From a virus: 42,284 bases of DNA. The position numbers and the translations under genes were made by a program. Within the stretch, counting starts at the first letter, position 1. Each line of letters opens with the position of its first letter. A model generated the notes under the pieces. It was not told the origin of the DNA. It was given only the letters and a program-made list of their open reading frames with translations, and searched no databases. This document shows positions 23,644-31,219 of the stretch, in pieces. Where the stretch lies: IMG/VR virus record IMGVR_UViG_3300035199_001173, positions 1 through 42,284 of that record; one strand, given 5' to 3'.

Positions 23644-24036
23644 TCACTTGCGGGACAGCTGGCCTTTGGTGGTTTCGATTGTGAAGTCGCAATAGCCATC
23701 CAAACCCAGAGCGTCTTGCAGTTGAGTTGTGCTTTCCAAAAACTCGACATAGCGGGCGCTGTTGATATCGCGCTCATATTCAAAAATGGCACGCAGAACA
23801 TCATCTACCTTTGGCATCCCCGTGGTGGCATCACAGTCTTGCATGATGAGCCCGAAATAGGCGCCCTGACGTTTTGTATCCTCCGTCGCATCGACATAGA
23901 GCTTGGCAATATGCGGCGGAAGTTCCGGTTCTTCGCTGCCCGTGCTGCCCGTTTCGCGCGCGGTACTCGGGGCACTCAGAAGGGTTGCAACCAAGATGGA
24001 TGCTGCGGCAAAGACCAAAGACGTTTTCAATTTCAT
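23644..24036 (-). CDS. Small secreted protein
   Basis: 130 aa with a signal peptide (MKLKTSLVFAAASILVATLLSAPSTA). The mature part begins acidic (TGSTGSEEPELPP) and then is helical with two Cys (MQDCDA, GYCDF), probably forming a disulfide: IAKLYVDATEDTKRQGAYFGL, VLRAIFEYERDINSARYVEFLE. AAGGGAA lies just before the ATG. It is divergent from luxR. Family not recognised. Confidence 0.72.
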   Translation of the reverse strand: MKLKTSLVFAAASILVATLLSAPSTARETGSTGSEEPELPPHIAKLYVDATEDTKRQGAYFGLIMQDCDATTGMPKVDDVLRAIFEYERDINSARYVEFLESTTQLQDALGLDGYCDFTIETTKGQLSRK

Positions 24037-24391
24037 TTCCCTTTGACGAGGACGCTAAAAGATCTAGCGCCATGTAACAACTGTCAGGTGCCACCGCGTT
24101 GGCGTGTATGCATCGGTCTGCCAGCCCTTTGCGCCCCTTACATGCCGCGCAAGTTGCAACCTAAGGGTGTAATTTGATTAGACCTAAAGGAATAGTCCGC
24201 TTGTTTCCGTGCTGCAATCTTCACTAAAAGAACCATTTTTGTTCGATCAATGTTCGTGATTGCCCAAGCACTGCACCACCCGGTGGAAATGAGGTTGCAA
24301 CCCGCAGTTGGTGTTGGGCCGCCCTCAAAACCATATACTGGAATTGAGCGTTTATGCAGATTCTATGAGTACGAGTTGAAGGGGGCGGGCC
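24037..24391. other. Intergenic region upstream of luxR
   Basis: 355 bp without a credible gene. Two copies of the palindrome GTTGCAAC lie 141 bp apart (24153-24160 and 24294-24301) and could be regulator sites. It should hold the luxR promoter and that of the divergent secreted protein; no confident -35/-10 pair is seen. Confidence 0.3.
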
Positions 24392-25102
24392 ATGTTGTCA
24401 CGACTGACGATGGAGTTTGTTGCCACTGCCGAACGCGTTGCCACTGAAACCGAGTTGGTAAAAGCCTTCGAAGGATTGCTGCAAGAGATTGGCATTTCCC
24501 AATATTTCCTGGGCGAAGTGAGCGGTGTCCTGCCCGACGAAGTCTTACGATATGGCAATTGGAATGATGAGTGGGTCAAACGCTACATAGAGCAGGACTA
24601 CCACTACGTAGATGCGATCGTCGCGAAGGCGAAATCAACGCCAAAAGCGTTTGGGTGGGAGACGGTGAGGGAGGAAGGTTTCCTCAGTGGCCCCTCAAAA
24701 AAAGTCATGGATGAAGCCGGGGAGTTTGGCATTCAGGCCGGATATTCCGTGCCCGTGTTTCAGGCAAATGGCTATCTGGCGGTGGCGTCGTTTGGCTCTG
24801 GTCGCCAGGCGCCAGACCAGCGGACGCGGGCAGCGCTGCAGCTGGCAACAGTCTATTTTCATGCGCGGCTTCTGGCGTTCAGAGACACCTATCTTCCCTG
24901 CCGCGAAATGCTGACGCCGCGCCAACGCGAGTGCTTGCACTGGGTTGGAGCCGGAAAGTCTGATTGGGAGATAGGCGAGATCCTAAATATTGCTGAAGCG
25001 ACGGTGCACTCTCATGTCGAGAATGCCAAGCGTCTCTACAAAGTTCCCACGCGAATCCAAGCGTTTGTAGAGGCCTGCCGCAACAGGGAACTCCGGCTCT
25101 GA
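24392..25102 (+). CDS. luxR: LuxR-type acyl-homoserine-lactone receptor/regulator
   Basis: 236 aa. The N-terminal autoinducer-binding domain carries W61, Y65, D74 and W89 at the spacing of TraR W57/Y61/D70/W85; the Pro after the Asp is Ala. G-rich SVPVFQANGYLAVASFGS follows. The C-terminal GerE-type helix-turn-helix is LTPRQRECLHWVGAGKSDWEIGEIL and ATVHSHVENAKRLYKV (about 172-220), with the conserved Glu, Gly and the recognition helix. It should bind an AHL and act at the palindrome 25109-25126 between it and luxI. It has a G-rich ribosome-binding region (AAGGGGGCGGG). The gene is intact. Confidence 0.92.
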   Translation: MLSRLTMEFVATAERVATETELVKAFEGLLQEIGISQYFLGEVSGVLPDEVLRYGNWNDEWVKRYIEQDYHYVDAIVAKAKSTPKAFGWETVREEGFLSGPSKKVMDEAGEFGIQAGYSVPVFQANGYLAVASFGSGRQAPDQRTRAALQLATVYFHARLLAFRDTYLPCREMLTPRQRECLHWVGAGKSDWEIGEILNIAEATVHSHVENAKRLYKVPTRIQAFVEACRNRELRL

Positions 25103-25108
25103 GCGTCA

Positions 25109-25126
25109 ATCATCTGATCAGATGAT
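25109..25126. promoter_or_regulatory. Putative lux box: perfect 18-bp palindrome upstream of luxI
   Basis: ATCATCTGATCAGATGAT is a perfect inverted repeat starting 7 bp after the luxR stop and 60 bp before the luxI start. LuxR family regulators bind 18-20 bp palindromes at this position, so it is the natural operator for AHL-dependent luxI activation. Eleven bases of its right half (ATCAGATGATC) recur on the minus strand near 27771-27783. Confidence 0.75.
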
Positions 25127-25186
25127 CGACCCCACGGGGCCAAACTGAGACCTTTTTGTCAGGATCAAATCAGACAAGGAACAGTC

Positions 25187-25864
25187 ATGCTGTGCATCGT
25201 CACCCAACAAAATGCCTTCCTGTATAAAGACCAACTGGAGCAAATGTATCGGCTCAGGCATCGGGTGCTGGTCGATATTGCAGGCTGGGAAGAAATACGT
25301 CAGCCAGACGGTCGCGAGATCGATCAGTTTGACAATGAACTCACGACCTATTTCCTGGTGCTGGGCGAGGACGGCAATGTTGAAGGGTCGCTTCGCATGC
25401 AGCCCACACTGGCGCCAACCCTGACCTCAGATGTATTTGCAAACATTTGCGACATGGAAGGGGTGCCGAGGTCTGAACGTCTCTACGATTGCTCGCGGGT
25501 CATCGCCGCGCCCGAAGTGTCTCAGATTGGCGGACAACCTTCATGGGTCACCTCAGAACTTCATTCTGGAATGTTTGAGTTTGGTCTGGCGCTGGGCCTG
25601 GAAGGGCTCACCTGTGTTCTGGAAGTGAAATGGTTGCACTATATGAAGCGATGGAACTGGGATGTGCGCCCCTTGGGCTTGCCAGATAGCGTCAGCGAAG
25701 GCGGCAGCGTTGCAGCCTGCATTCACACAACTGAGACAATGCTCGAAATGCTTCGTGAGACCCGAGGTCTGAAAGGTCCAGTGATCACACCAGGTGATCT
25801 GGGATTGATCAGGGCCAATCATGAGCTCATTCATGCCACACGTTTGAACAAGCTTGCTGCCTAG
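25187..25864 (+). CDS. luxI: LuxI-type acyl-homoserine-lactone synthase
   Basis: 225 aa. It makes an AHL signal from S-adenosylmethionine and an acyl donor. The canonical residues fall almost exactly in place: R24, W34, D46 and D49 (canonical D45/D48), R70 in GSLRMQPT, F84, D101 (usually Glu) and R104 in SRVIAAP. Position 28 is Leu where Phe is usual, a conservative change also found in divergent synthases. The C-terminal WLHYMKRWNWDVRPLG part shapes acyl-chain choice, so chain length cannot be predicted. AAGGAA precedes the ATG. A candidate lux box lies 60 bp upstream, suggesting positive autoregulation. It is followed by phyH after 33 nt. Confidence 0.93.
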   Translation: MLCIVTQQNAFLYKDQLEQMYRLRHRVLVDIAGWEEIRQPDGREIDQFDNELTTYFLVLGEDGNVEGSLRMQPTLAPTLTSDVFANICDMEGVPRSERLYDCSRVIAAPEVSQIGGQPSWVTSELHSGMFEFGLALGLEGLTCVLEVKWLHYMKRWNWDVRPLGLPDSVSEGGSVAACIHTTETMLEMLRETRGLKGPVITPGDLGLIRANHELIHATRLNKLAA

Positions 25865-25897
25865 GCGCCGATAACACAGATAGAAGAGGGATGAACC

Positions 25898-26764
25898 ATG
25901 TCTATTCCGACACTGAGCGCGGCTGCCGAAACGCCACTGATACTTGAGAAATTAAACCAAGAAGGGTGTGTTGTTCTGACGTCTCTTCTAAGCGAGGCGG
26001 ATGTTCAATCCTATCGCGACGACCTTGTGCCGATTTTGCAGACGTCCTTTTTTGGGGATGGCGGGTTTGTGGGACGGCAAACAAAACGACTGGGCGGCTT
26101 GTTCAAGAAGTCGGAGATGGCCCAAAAGGCAGCGCTTGATGCCACCATTCTTGAGATCGTAGAAGGTGTTCTCGGCCCGAATTGCGAACGCTTTCAGATA
26201 AACCTTACGCAGGCAACAGAGATACATCCCGGCGAGCCGGATCAATATCTTCATGCAGATGAGGGGCTCTTTGATTTCTGTAAAATAAAGGGGGAGCGCA
26301 TGTTGAATGTCATGTGGGCTCTCACACCTTTTGACAAACAAACCGGTGGCACCCGGGTGGTGCCAGGAAGCCATCTCTGGCCGGCAGATCGTGTGCCGCT
26401 CGATTCCGAAATAGAGACTGCCGTCATGGCACCGGGGTCCGTCTTGATCTGGCTTGGGTCATTGCTTCATGCAGGTGGCGCAAACCATTCGGACGCGCCA
26501 AGGCTTGGAACCATCATCAGCTACAATCTGGGATGGTTGCGCCAGGCCGAAAATCAATCTCTGACCTATCCACCAGAAGTGGCGCGGGCGTTTCCCGACG
26601 CTCTTCAGGACTTGATTGGCTATTCAGTGCATCGACCAAATGTAGGGCTCGTGGAAAACAATGATCCCAAACGTTTGTTCGGCGAGGACGGGGCCGGGCT
26701 GATCCAGCCACGTGATTTCCTGACACCGGAGGGAGAGGGAATTCTCGCAGATCTCGAAGCATAA
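25898..26764 (+). CDS. Phytanoyl-CoA dioxygenase family protein (PhyH)
   Basis: 288 aa Fe(II)/2-oxoglutarate oxygenase. The metal triad is H119-x-D121 in QYLHADEGLF and H191 in SLLHAGGANHS; R202 in PRLGTIISYN should bind 2-oxoglutarate. TGGTRVVPGSH is a family signature. GAAGAGGG lies upstream, 33 nt after luxI, so it is in the luxI operon and probably AHL-controlled. luxR-luxI-phyH synteny is, as I recall, known from sphingomonads and relatives, where the role of PhyH is unsettled. It could modify the signal's acyl chain or make a quorum-controlled metabolite. Confidence 0.9.
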   Translation: MSIPTLSAAAETPLILEKLNQEGCVVLTSLLSEADVQSYRDDLVPILQTSFFGDGGFVGRQTKRLGGLFKKSEMAQKAALDATILEIVEGVLGPNCERFQINLTQATEIHPGEPDQYLHADEGLFDFCKIKGERMLNVMWALTPFDKQTGGTRVVPGSHLWPADRVPLDSEIETAVMAPGSVLIWLGSLLHAGGANHSDAPRLGTIISYNLGWLRQAENQSLTYPPEVARAFPDALQDLIGYSVHRPNVGLVENNDPKRLFGEDGAGLIQPRDFLTPEGEGILADLEA

Positions 26765-26847
26765 AACCTCGTATGAGGCTGAAGCTGAGGACGGGTTTAT
26801 TCACCACGCGGCGTCCTCAGATGCGCACTATGACATTGAGAGGCACC

Positions 26848-27033
26848 ATGGTTCAGAAAAATGGAATTGAGACAGATGAGATAGATAAGTTGGATGAGGC
26901 GGAGAAACAAAAGCGGGAGGTTCATGTGCATTTCCTGAAACTTCTCAAGGAAGAAGCAAAACGCTTTGAGGACCCGCTGCTCATCTATCTTTACGACATG
27001 GTTATCCACCGAACGACCAATGAGCCTGACTGA
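26848..27033 (+). CDS. Small acidic helical protein
   Basis: 61 aa from ATG 26848 (MVQKNGIETDEIDKLDE), chosen because GAGAGG lies 4-5 nt upstream; an in-frame start at 26773 has no such site. Charged coiled-coil-like sequence EIDKLDEAEKQKREVHVHFLKLLKEEAKRF, ending in a short hydrophobic part (PLLIYLYDMVIHRT). No recognised family. It lies between phyH and a structured leader and could be a small phage gene or a tail-end gene of the quorum-sensing operon. Confidence 0.55.
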   Translation: MVQKNGIETDEIDKLDEAEKQKREVHVHFLKLLKEEAKRFEDPLLIYLYDMVIHRTTNEPD

Positions 27034-27120
27034 GCCTGACCGAGGGTGACGCATTCCTGACTGGGATATAGGTCGGACGCACACAACCTCACGCTTACTA
27101 ACGATCCCTCGCCCTGAAGA

Positions 27121-27210
27121 CTGTCAAAGACAGTGTCTCGAAGGGGAGGGCCTGGTTGGAGATGGCGCTACCGCGCCCCCTCACCATGAGGCTGTAACTC
27201 GGCCTCCCCC
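27121..27210 (+). ncRNA. Structured leader or small RNA with four nested stems
   Basis: CTGTC-AAA-GACAG (27121-27133) stands first. An outer stem then pairs GGGGAGG(G)CC (27143-27152) with GGCCTCCCC (27201-27209). Inside it are two perfect hairpins: GGCGC-TACC-GCGCC (27164-27177) and CCTCA-CCA-TGAGG (27179-27191). It ends 37 nt before the start of the 27247 gene. It could be a 5' leader, an RNA-processing site or an independent small RNA. It does not match a B12 or other riboswitch consensus I know. Confidence 0.45.
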
Positions 27211-27246
27211 TATACCAACTCCCGACAATGATAGAAGGAAATCTAC

Positions 27247-27567
27247 ATGCACCTAATTCGTGAATATTTTGCCACGTTCCGCCTGGCTTTTTTTGGGCCA
27301 CGCACCTTTCGCGATATTGAAACCGCGATCACAGCCCTTGTGGAACAATTGCGCGACCTGGCCGTCGACAAAACGCTGGAGTGCCATCTGCACGCCAAAG
27401 CCGCAGAAGAGCTGAACGACATGTCGATGGCCGCTGCAGAAGACGCCACCCATGCGGATGGACTGGCCGCAAACATTGCCGATCATCTGGCAAGTGTCGT
27501 GGCGGAAGAAGAAGCCGCAGCAAAGGCTGGCATGGCCACCGAGAAGCCGTCTCATCATCTCACCTGA
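27247..27567 (+). CDS. Small helical protein, probably phage-derived
   Basis: 106 aa; GAAGGAAA lies 6-7 nt before the ATG. The N-terminus MHLIREYFATFRLAFFGPRTFRDIETAI may be amphipathic and membrane-associated. The rest is Ala/Glu-rich helix (AKAAEELNDMSMAAAEDATHADGLAANIADHLASVVAEEEAA, residues about 55-97) resembling small coiled-coil phage proteins. No known domain. It is preceded by the structured region 27121-27210 and followed by a small TM protein gene. Confidence 0.65.
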   Translation: MHLIREYFATFRLAFFGPRTFRDIETAITALVEQLRDLAVDKTLECHLHAKAAEELNDMSMAAAEDATHADGLAANIADHLASVVAEEEAAAKAGMATEKPSHHLT

Positions 27568-27647
27568 GATGTGTGCCCAACACCAAGCAGGCACCCAAGC
27601 AGACACCCCACACCTGGACATATAATCAGTGATGAGGAGAGGCGCGT

Positions 27648-27782
27648 ATGGGCTTTTCCAATCTGCCATTTTCCAATCTAGACGTGTTGCTGATCACAGT
27701 CGTCACTGTTAGCGCACTGGTGGCGCTGGTGCTGTGGCTAAGCATGCGATCACGCGGGCCCCACGATGATCTGATCATCTGA
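27648..27782 (+). CDS. 44-aa single-TM protein
   Basis: MGFSNLPFSNLDVL starts at ATG 27648 with GAGGAGAGG about 5-12 nt upstream, a strong ribosome-binding site. One TM helix (about 13-33, VLLITVVTVSALVALVLWLSM) is followed by a short basic/acidic tail RSRGPHDDLII. Its last codons overlap the dyad GATGATCTGATCATC. A terminator follows 34 nt later, so this is the end of the 26848-27782 transcript. Small one-TM proteins in this place in phages are often of unknown function; a holin role is possible but unsupported. Confidence 0.6.
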   Translation: MGFSNLPFSNLDVLLITVVTVSALVALVLWLSMRSRGPHDDLII

Positions 27783-27815
27783 TTGTCTGGAGCACGACGC
27801 ATAAGAGTGAAAGAG

Positions 27816-27838
27816 AAGGGGACTAACGTCCCCTTTTT
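27816..27838 (+). terminator. Rho-independent terminator
   Basis: An 8-bp stem AAGGGGAC/GTCCCCTT with TAAC loop is followed by a run of five T that includes the last two stem bases. It closes the plus-strand run of small genes ending at 27782. Confidence 0.8.
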
Positions 27839-27949
27839 GTCTGACGGAAAGACGGCGTGTGGTTCAATTACTGCTTGAGTGGGACGTGGGGTTTAAAGGT
27901 ATAGTGAGAGAGAAGTTTTGACTTGATCAAGCAACTGCCAAAGGTTCCC

Positions 27950-28450
27950 ATGCGTTTTCCAAAATTCATTCTCCAGGCCTTCGTTCTTGTCACGCTCGCG
28001 ATGGCACTCGCCCCCATGAGCGCACATGCTGTGGAGAATTTTGGTGAAGATCGGACAGGCGTCATCAGCGATGAGGTTGCCTCGGCATTCCTTCAGGAAG
28101 CGTTGAGAAGGCTTGAGCTGGCAACCTGCGAGAATGATCAACCGTGTGCCCCTGCAACGCAGGCGGAAATTCAAAATCCGCCAATCACCCTCAAGGACAC
28201 CCGCGCAGCGCTGGTAACCAGCATGCAATCAGCTGTTGTAAGCTGGTGTGGACTGGACCATCGCCGAAGCCTGTTTCCCCTGCTTGCTCACCGCCGGGAC
28301 GTCAAAAGATATGGTGCCAGACAAATCAACCTTATGGCTCTTGTGCATAGCGATCTTATGCAGCGGCAGATGCAAGGCTACCAGGAGTCCGGGGAAGAAT
28401 GCCCAGCAGACATGAAGGTAGATTTGGATAGCCAGCTGCCGAAACTTTAG
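27950..28450 (+). CDS. Secreted protein with Cys-rich mature part
   Basis: 166 aa from ATG 27950 (MRFPKFILQ), with AAAGGTT upstream; a TTG nine codons earlier is less likely. Signal peptide ends PMSAHAV. The mature protein is helical (SDEVASAFLQEALRRLELATC, TRAALVTSMQSAVVSWCGL, INLMALVHSDLMQRQM) with four Cys (ATC, QPC, SWC, EEC), probably two disulfides. Its stop overlaps that of the convergent hydrolase gene by 4 nt, leaving no room for a terminator. Family not recognised. Confidence 0.75.
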   Translation: MRFPKFILQAFVLVTLAMALAPMSAHAVENFGEDRTGVISDEVASAFLQEALRRLELATCENDQPCAPATQAEIQNPPITLKDTRAALVTSMQSAVVSWCGLDHRRSLFPLLAHRRDVKRYGARQINLMALVHSDLMQRQMQGYQESGEECPADMKVDLDSQLPKL

Positions 28451-29808
28451 GGCTCCCGCATAAGGCTAAGCGCCTTGCGCAGATCTGTGACCCAAGGCGA
28501 TGGCGCGTCCCCGTCTTTTTGTTTCCAATAGTGCGTGTGGCGGAACCGGGAAAAGTCCTGGTGGCCGATGTCTTTGACACCCGGGCCAAACCACGGGGCG
28601 ACAGGCCCCGAAATGGGATCACCCAGCACGATCTTGTGCTCAAAATAGATGTTGGTCCAAATGGTGGCGCCAAAGACCGCCGCGTGATGGGGCACGCGGG
28701 TGGGCTCACCCAGCGGATAGGAGAAGGTGCGCTCACCTTTCCATTCTTCAAAGACAGGGGGCGAGGTGGGCAGGTCCCGACGCCTCTTCTGTTCAATAAA
28801 TTCCTCTGGTTTGCGTGTCAGCAGTACGTCTGCCTTGCTCAGCGGTGAGCCAAGTGTGATGAGGTCGCTGACCAACCAGACCGGCTTATCGGCGGTCGCC
28901 AACACCCTCCAATAGGCCTTCTGTGCTTCGCGATAATTCTCATAGAGAGGGTTGTAGGCCGTGTCATCAGGATCTCTGGTCGGCGCGTCGGTAAGTTCTC
29001 GGGCAGCCTTCTCCAGGGCGTTCAATGCGGGCATGGCATCACCATTTGCCGCGTGCGCGCTCTCAAACTGCGCCCTCTGGATGCGTGCCCATGCATGAGT
29101 GAGCACGTCATAGGCAATGACGGAGCCCAGCGAGTGGCCAACCATGACGATGCGATCATACTTGCCCGTCTCAGATAGTTTTGTCAGCAGCTCAACACCG
29201 GCTTCACGAATTTTCTGTCGCGTTTCAACATTTGTAGGTGAGGGCTCGAGATAGCGTGCGGCATCCCCCGCGGTTGGTACGACGAACCAGCCAAGCAGGG
29301 TACTGACGACGGCTGCGATGACGGCGACGGCCGGGTGTAGGAATGCAAGCGCAAAAAGCAAGATCAGAAGGGTGATGACAACCGACCCGAAGACCCACAA
29401 TGAGTGCAATCGAGGGGGCACAGCGCGGGGCCACCGCAGGAACAGGGGTTTCAGCCAAAAAAGAAGATGGCCCAGTTTGTTTCCCTGCATGAGATGGGCC
29501 CAGTAGAACTCGTAAAAATCCATACGCCGGGTTTGGTCCTGCCCGGTGGGCGCGGCAAGGGTGGTGACGCGCCGAAGTTCAAAATTCCCGGTGAGCCCGT
29601 CAGGCTTTGAAAACACGTCCGTCTTGTTGATCTGTTCAAGATGAGGGTCGCGCGTCCAAACAGTTTTGACAAAGTCCCAGAGCGTCATCATGGGCTTTTG
29701 CTCGCCCATGCCATGCACCAGGATCACGCAGGTTTTTGGGTCCTTGGGGGGAGAGGCCACAGTGGAAGGCGTTGAGGAAGACCCAGGTGTTTCATCCGTA
29801 TTGCTCAT
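28447..29808 (-). CDS. Membrane-associated alpha/beta hydrolase (lipase-like)
   Basis: 453 aa from ATG 29808 (MSNTDETPG), with GGGGAAG 8 nt upstream. Longer readings run into the antisense of the EPQ repeats and are rejected. CVILVHGMGEQKP (about 25-37) forms the oxyanion-hole region and MVGHSLGSVIAYD (around 215) carries the nucleophile Ser. The His may be in the C-terminal GHQDFSRFRHTHYW. A two-helix hydrophobic hairpin (about 130-180, LWVFGSVVITLLILLFALAF / VAVIAAVVSTLLGWFVV) sits between these, so the enzyme is probably tied to the inner membrane with a cytoplasmic active site. The substrate is unknown; family members resemble lipases or esterases. Confidence 0.85.
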   Translation of the reverse strand: MSNTDETPGSSSTPSTVASPPKDPKTCVILVHGMGEQKPMMTLWDFVKTVWTRDPHLEQINKTDVFSKPDGLTGNFELRRVTTLAAPTGQDQTRRMDFYEFYWAHLMQGNKLGHLLFWLKPLFLRWPRAVPPRLHSLWVFGSVVITLLILLFALAFLHPAVAVIAAVVSTLLGWFVVPTAGDAARYLEPSPTNVETRQKIREAGVELLTKLSETGKYDRIVMVGHSLGSVIAYDVLTHAWARIQRAQFESAHAANGDAMPALNALEKAARELTDAPTRDPDDTAYNPLYENYREAQKAYWRVLATADKPVWLVSDLITLGSPLSKADVLLTRKPEEFIEQKRRRDLPTSPPVFEEWKGERTFSYPLGEPTRVPHHAAVFGATIWTNIYFEHKIVLGDPISGPVAPWFGPGVKDIGHQDFSRFRHTHYWKQKDGDAPSPWVTDLRKALSLMREP

Positions 29809-30045
29809 ATCAGTACTTCCCCATCCCATAATCGAGCGCTGGACAAGCTGTGAATACAACACTTGCTCGCCCCCTTTTTGCCGGGCATAGTATAATGATA
29901 ATACCATTTTACACATAAAGCGATCGCGTCCAAACTCAATATCATCAGAGCTGGGTGAGGAGTATTGAGGAGTATTCGTCCAGCGAATGCGATTGTCTAG
30001 GAGGGGTGATGGGGACCACGAAAAACGACGTTGGGAGCGCACGCT

Positions 30046-31167
30046 ATGAGTGAGAACCAACCTAAGAAGGGTGAAGGCGGAGAACCACAAGAACCACAAG
30101 AACCACAAGAACCACAAGAACCACAAGAACCACAAGAACCACAAGAACCACAAGAACCACAAGAACCACAAGAACCACAAGCTCCGCCGGACGACCTCAC
30201 GAAAAACCTGGACTATCACCGGCGCTGTTACCAAACAGGGGTTGTGGCGACAGTCATCATCGCGATCGGGGCTGTACAGTTTTTGCTCGCAACAGATGCA
30301 AGCAGGGGGGTTGATTCATTCAGCTCCATGTTTGGTGAGGAAGAAACAAGTGGCACCACAGAGCTTACACCAGATCAAACACTTGTTTTGCAGGCCGCAA
30401 AGAGTAAGGCGCGTGAAGACAATGAAAAAGAAAAGGTGATTATAGAAACTCTTGATAGGCGGATTGAAGCCGGGCAGCAATTCAAGGTGTTTGCTGAAAC
30501 AAACCAAGGTGCCGGGAGCCAACCGAACAATCAAGATGGTGGATTGGTCTACAGCATACCAGCTGAGGTTGATTTCTGGTTGGACGCCAGTCTGGAAAAT
30601 CAAAAAGAGATGAGCATTCGTCTGGCTCAGCTTGGCATTTATGAAGCGACAAGTCGTCCGGAAGACATAGGGGCGCGGGCCGCGACCGACATTTTGGACA
30701 CTTTGAAGTCTCCGACACGCCTCAGAGATCGCGACCTCGGGGTTTACGTGGAGCAAATTGATTTCCTTAAATCTGCGGATGAAGATCAGCGCAGCGCCAT
30801 TCAGGGCAGGATCGATAACAACAATGATCTGATTGTTAAAATTGACGAAATCCTCGAAAATTTCGGTTCACAGGCTTCAGAAGGGCAAGGGGCGAGGGCT
30901 GCTGCGCTCATCATCCGTCAGGTCGGCGCGTTGGGGCTTGCTATCTTTCTGATTCAAATACTCCTGACACTGACGAGATATCACGCGCGTATGGCCGACC
31001 ATTATCGCGGGCTCATCAGCGCTATTGCTCTTTCGGGCTACAACACTGACGCAATCAAAATCGTTGCACCGTTGGCATCAGCCAGTGTTGACTTTGGCAA
31101 AATTCCTCAAAGCGTGTTGGAAAAGGCCATCGATAGTTTACGTGATGCTGCAACCTCCCGTCGCTAG
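30046..31167 (+). CDS. Two-TM protein with N-terminal (EPQ)11 repeat
   Basis: 373 aa from ATG 30046 (MSENQPKKG; GGGAG upstream), preferred over the start at 30031. An N-terminal tract of eleven Glu-Pro-Gln triplets (about 13-45) is encoded by a perfect 9-bp tandem repeat. TM1 about 66-84 (VVATVIIAIGAVQFLLA); a long helical periplasmic region; TM2 about 296-315 (ALIIRQVGALGLAIFLIQILLTL); then the cytoplasmic YHARMADHYRGLISAIALSGYNTDAI. It leads a plus-strand set with two secreted paralogues. The EPQ tract would be an extended cytoplasmic arm. Function unknown. Confidence 0.8.
   Translation: MSENQPKKGEGGEPQEPQEPQEPQEPQEPQEPQEPQEPQEPQEPQAPPDDLTKNLDYHRRCYQTGVVATVIIAIGAVQFLLATDASRGVDSFSSMFGEEETSGTTELTPDQTLVLQAAKSKAREDNEKEKVIIETLDRRIEAGQQFKVFAETNQGAGSQPNNQDGGLVYSIPAEVDFWLDASLENQKEMSIRLAQLGIYEATSRPEDIGARAATDILDTLKSPTRLRDRDLGVYVEQIDFLKSADEDQRSAIQGRIDNNNDLIVKIDEILENFGSQASEGQGARAAALIIRQVGALGLAIFLIQILLTLTRYHARMADHYRGLISAIALSGYNTDAIKIVAPLASASVDFGKIPQSVLEKAIDSLRDAATSRR
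30082..30180 (+). repeat. 9-bp tandem repeat, 11 perfect copies
   Basis: GAACCACAA is repeated eleven times without a mismatch, encoding Glu-Pro-Gln. The unit is three codons, so copy-number change alters protein length but not frame. The lack of synonymous drift implies recent slippage. Confidence 0.95.
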
Positions 31168-31219
31168 AGAGCGTGGCGGCGCTCGGGTGTGCTTTAAAAA
31201 ATTGAATGGAATGGTGGAT

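Noticed and set aside
28447-30234. N-terminal extension of the hydrolase with repeated Trp-Phe-Leu
   Set aside because: It is the antisense of the EPQ tandem repeat. A proper ribosome-binding site and ATG lie at 29808.
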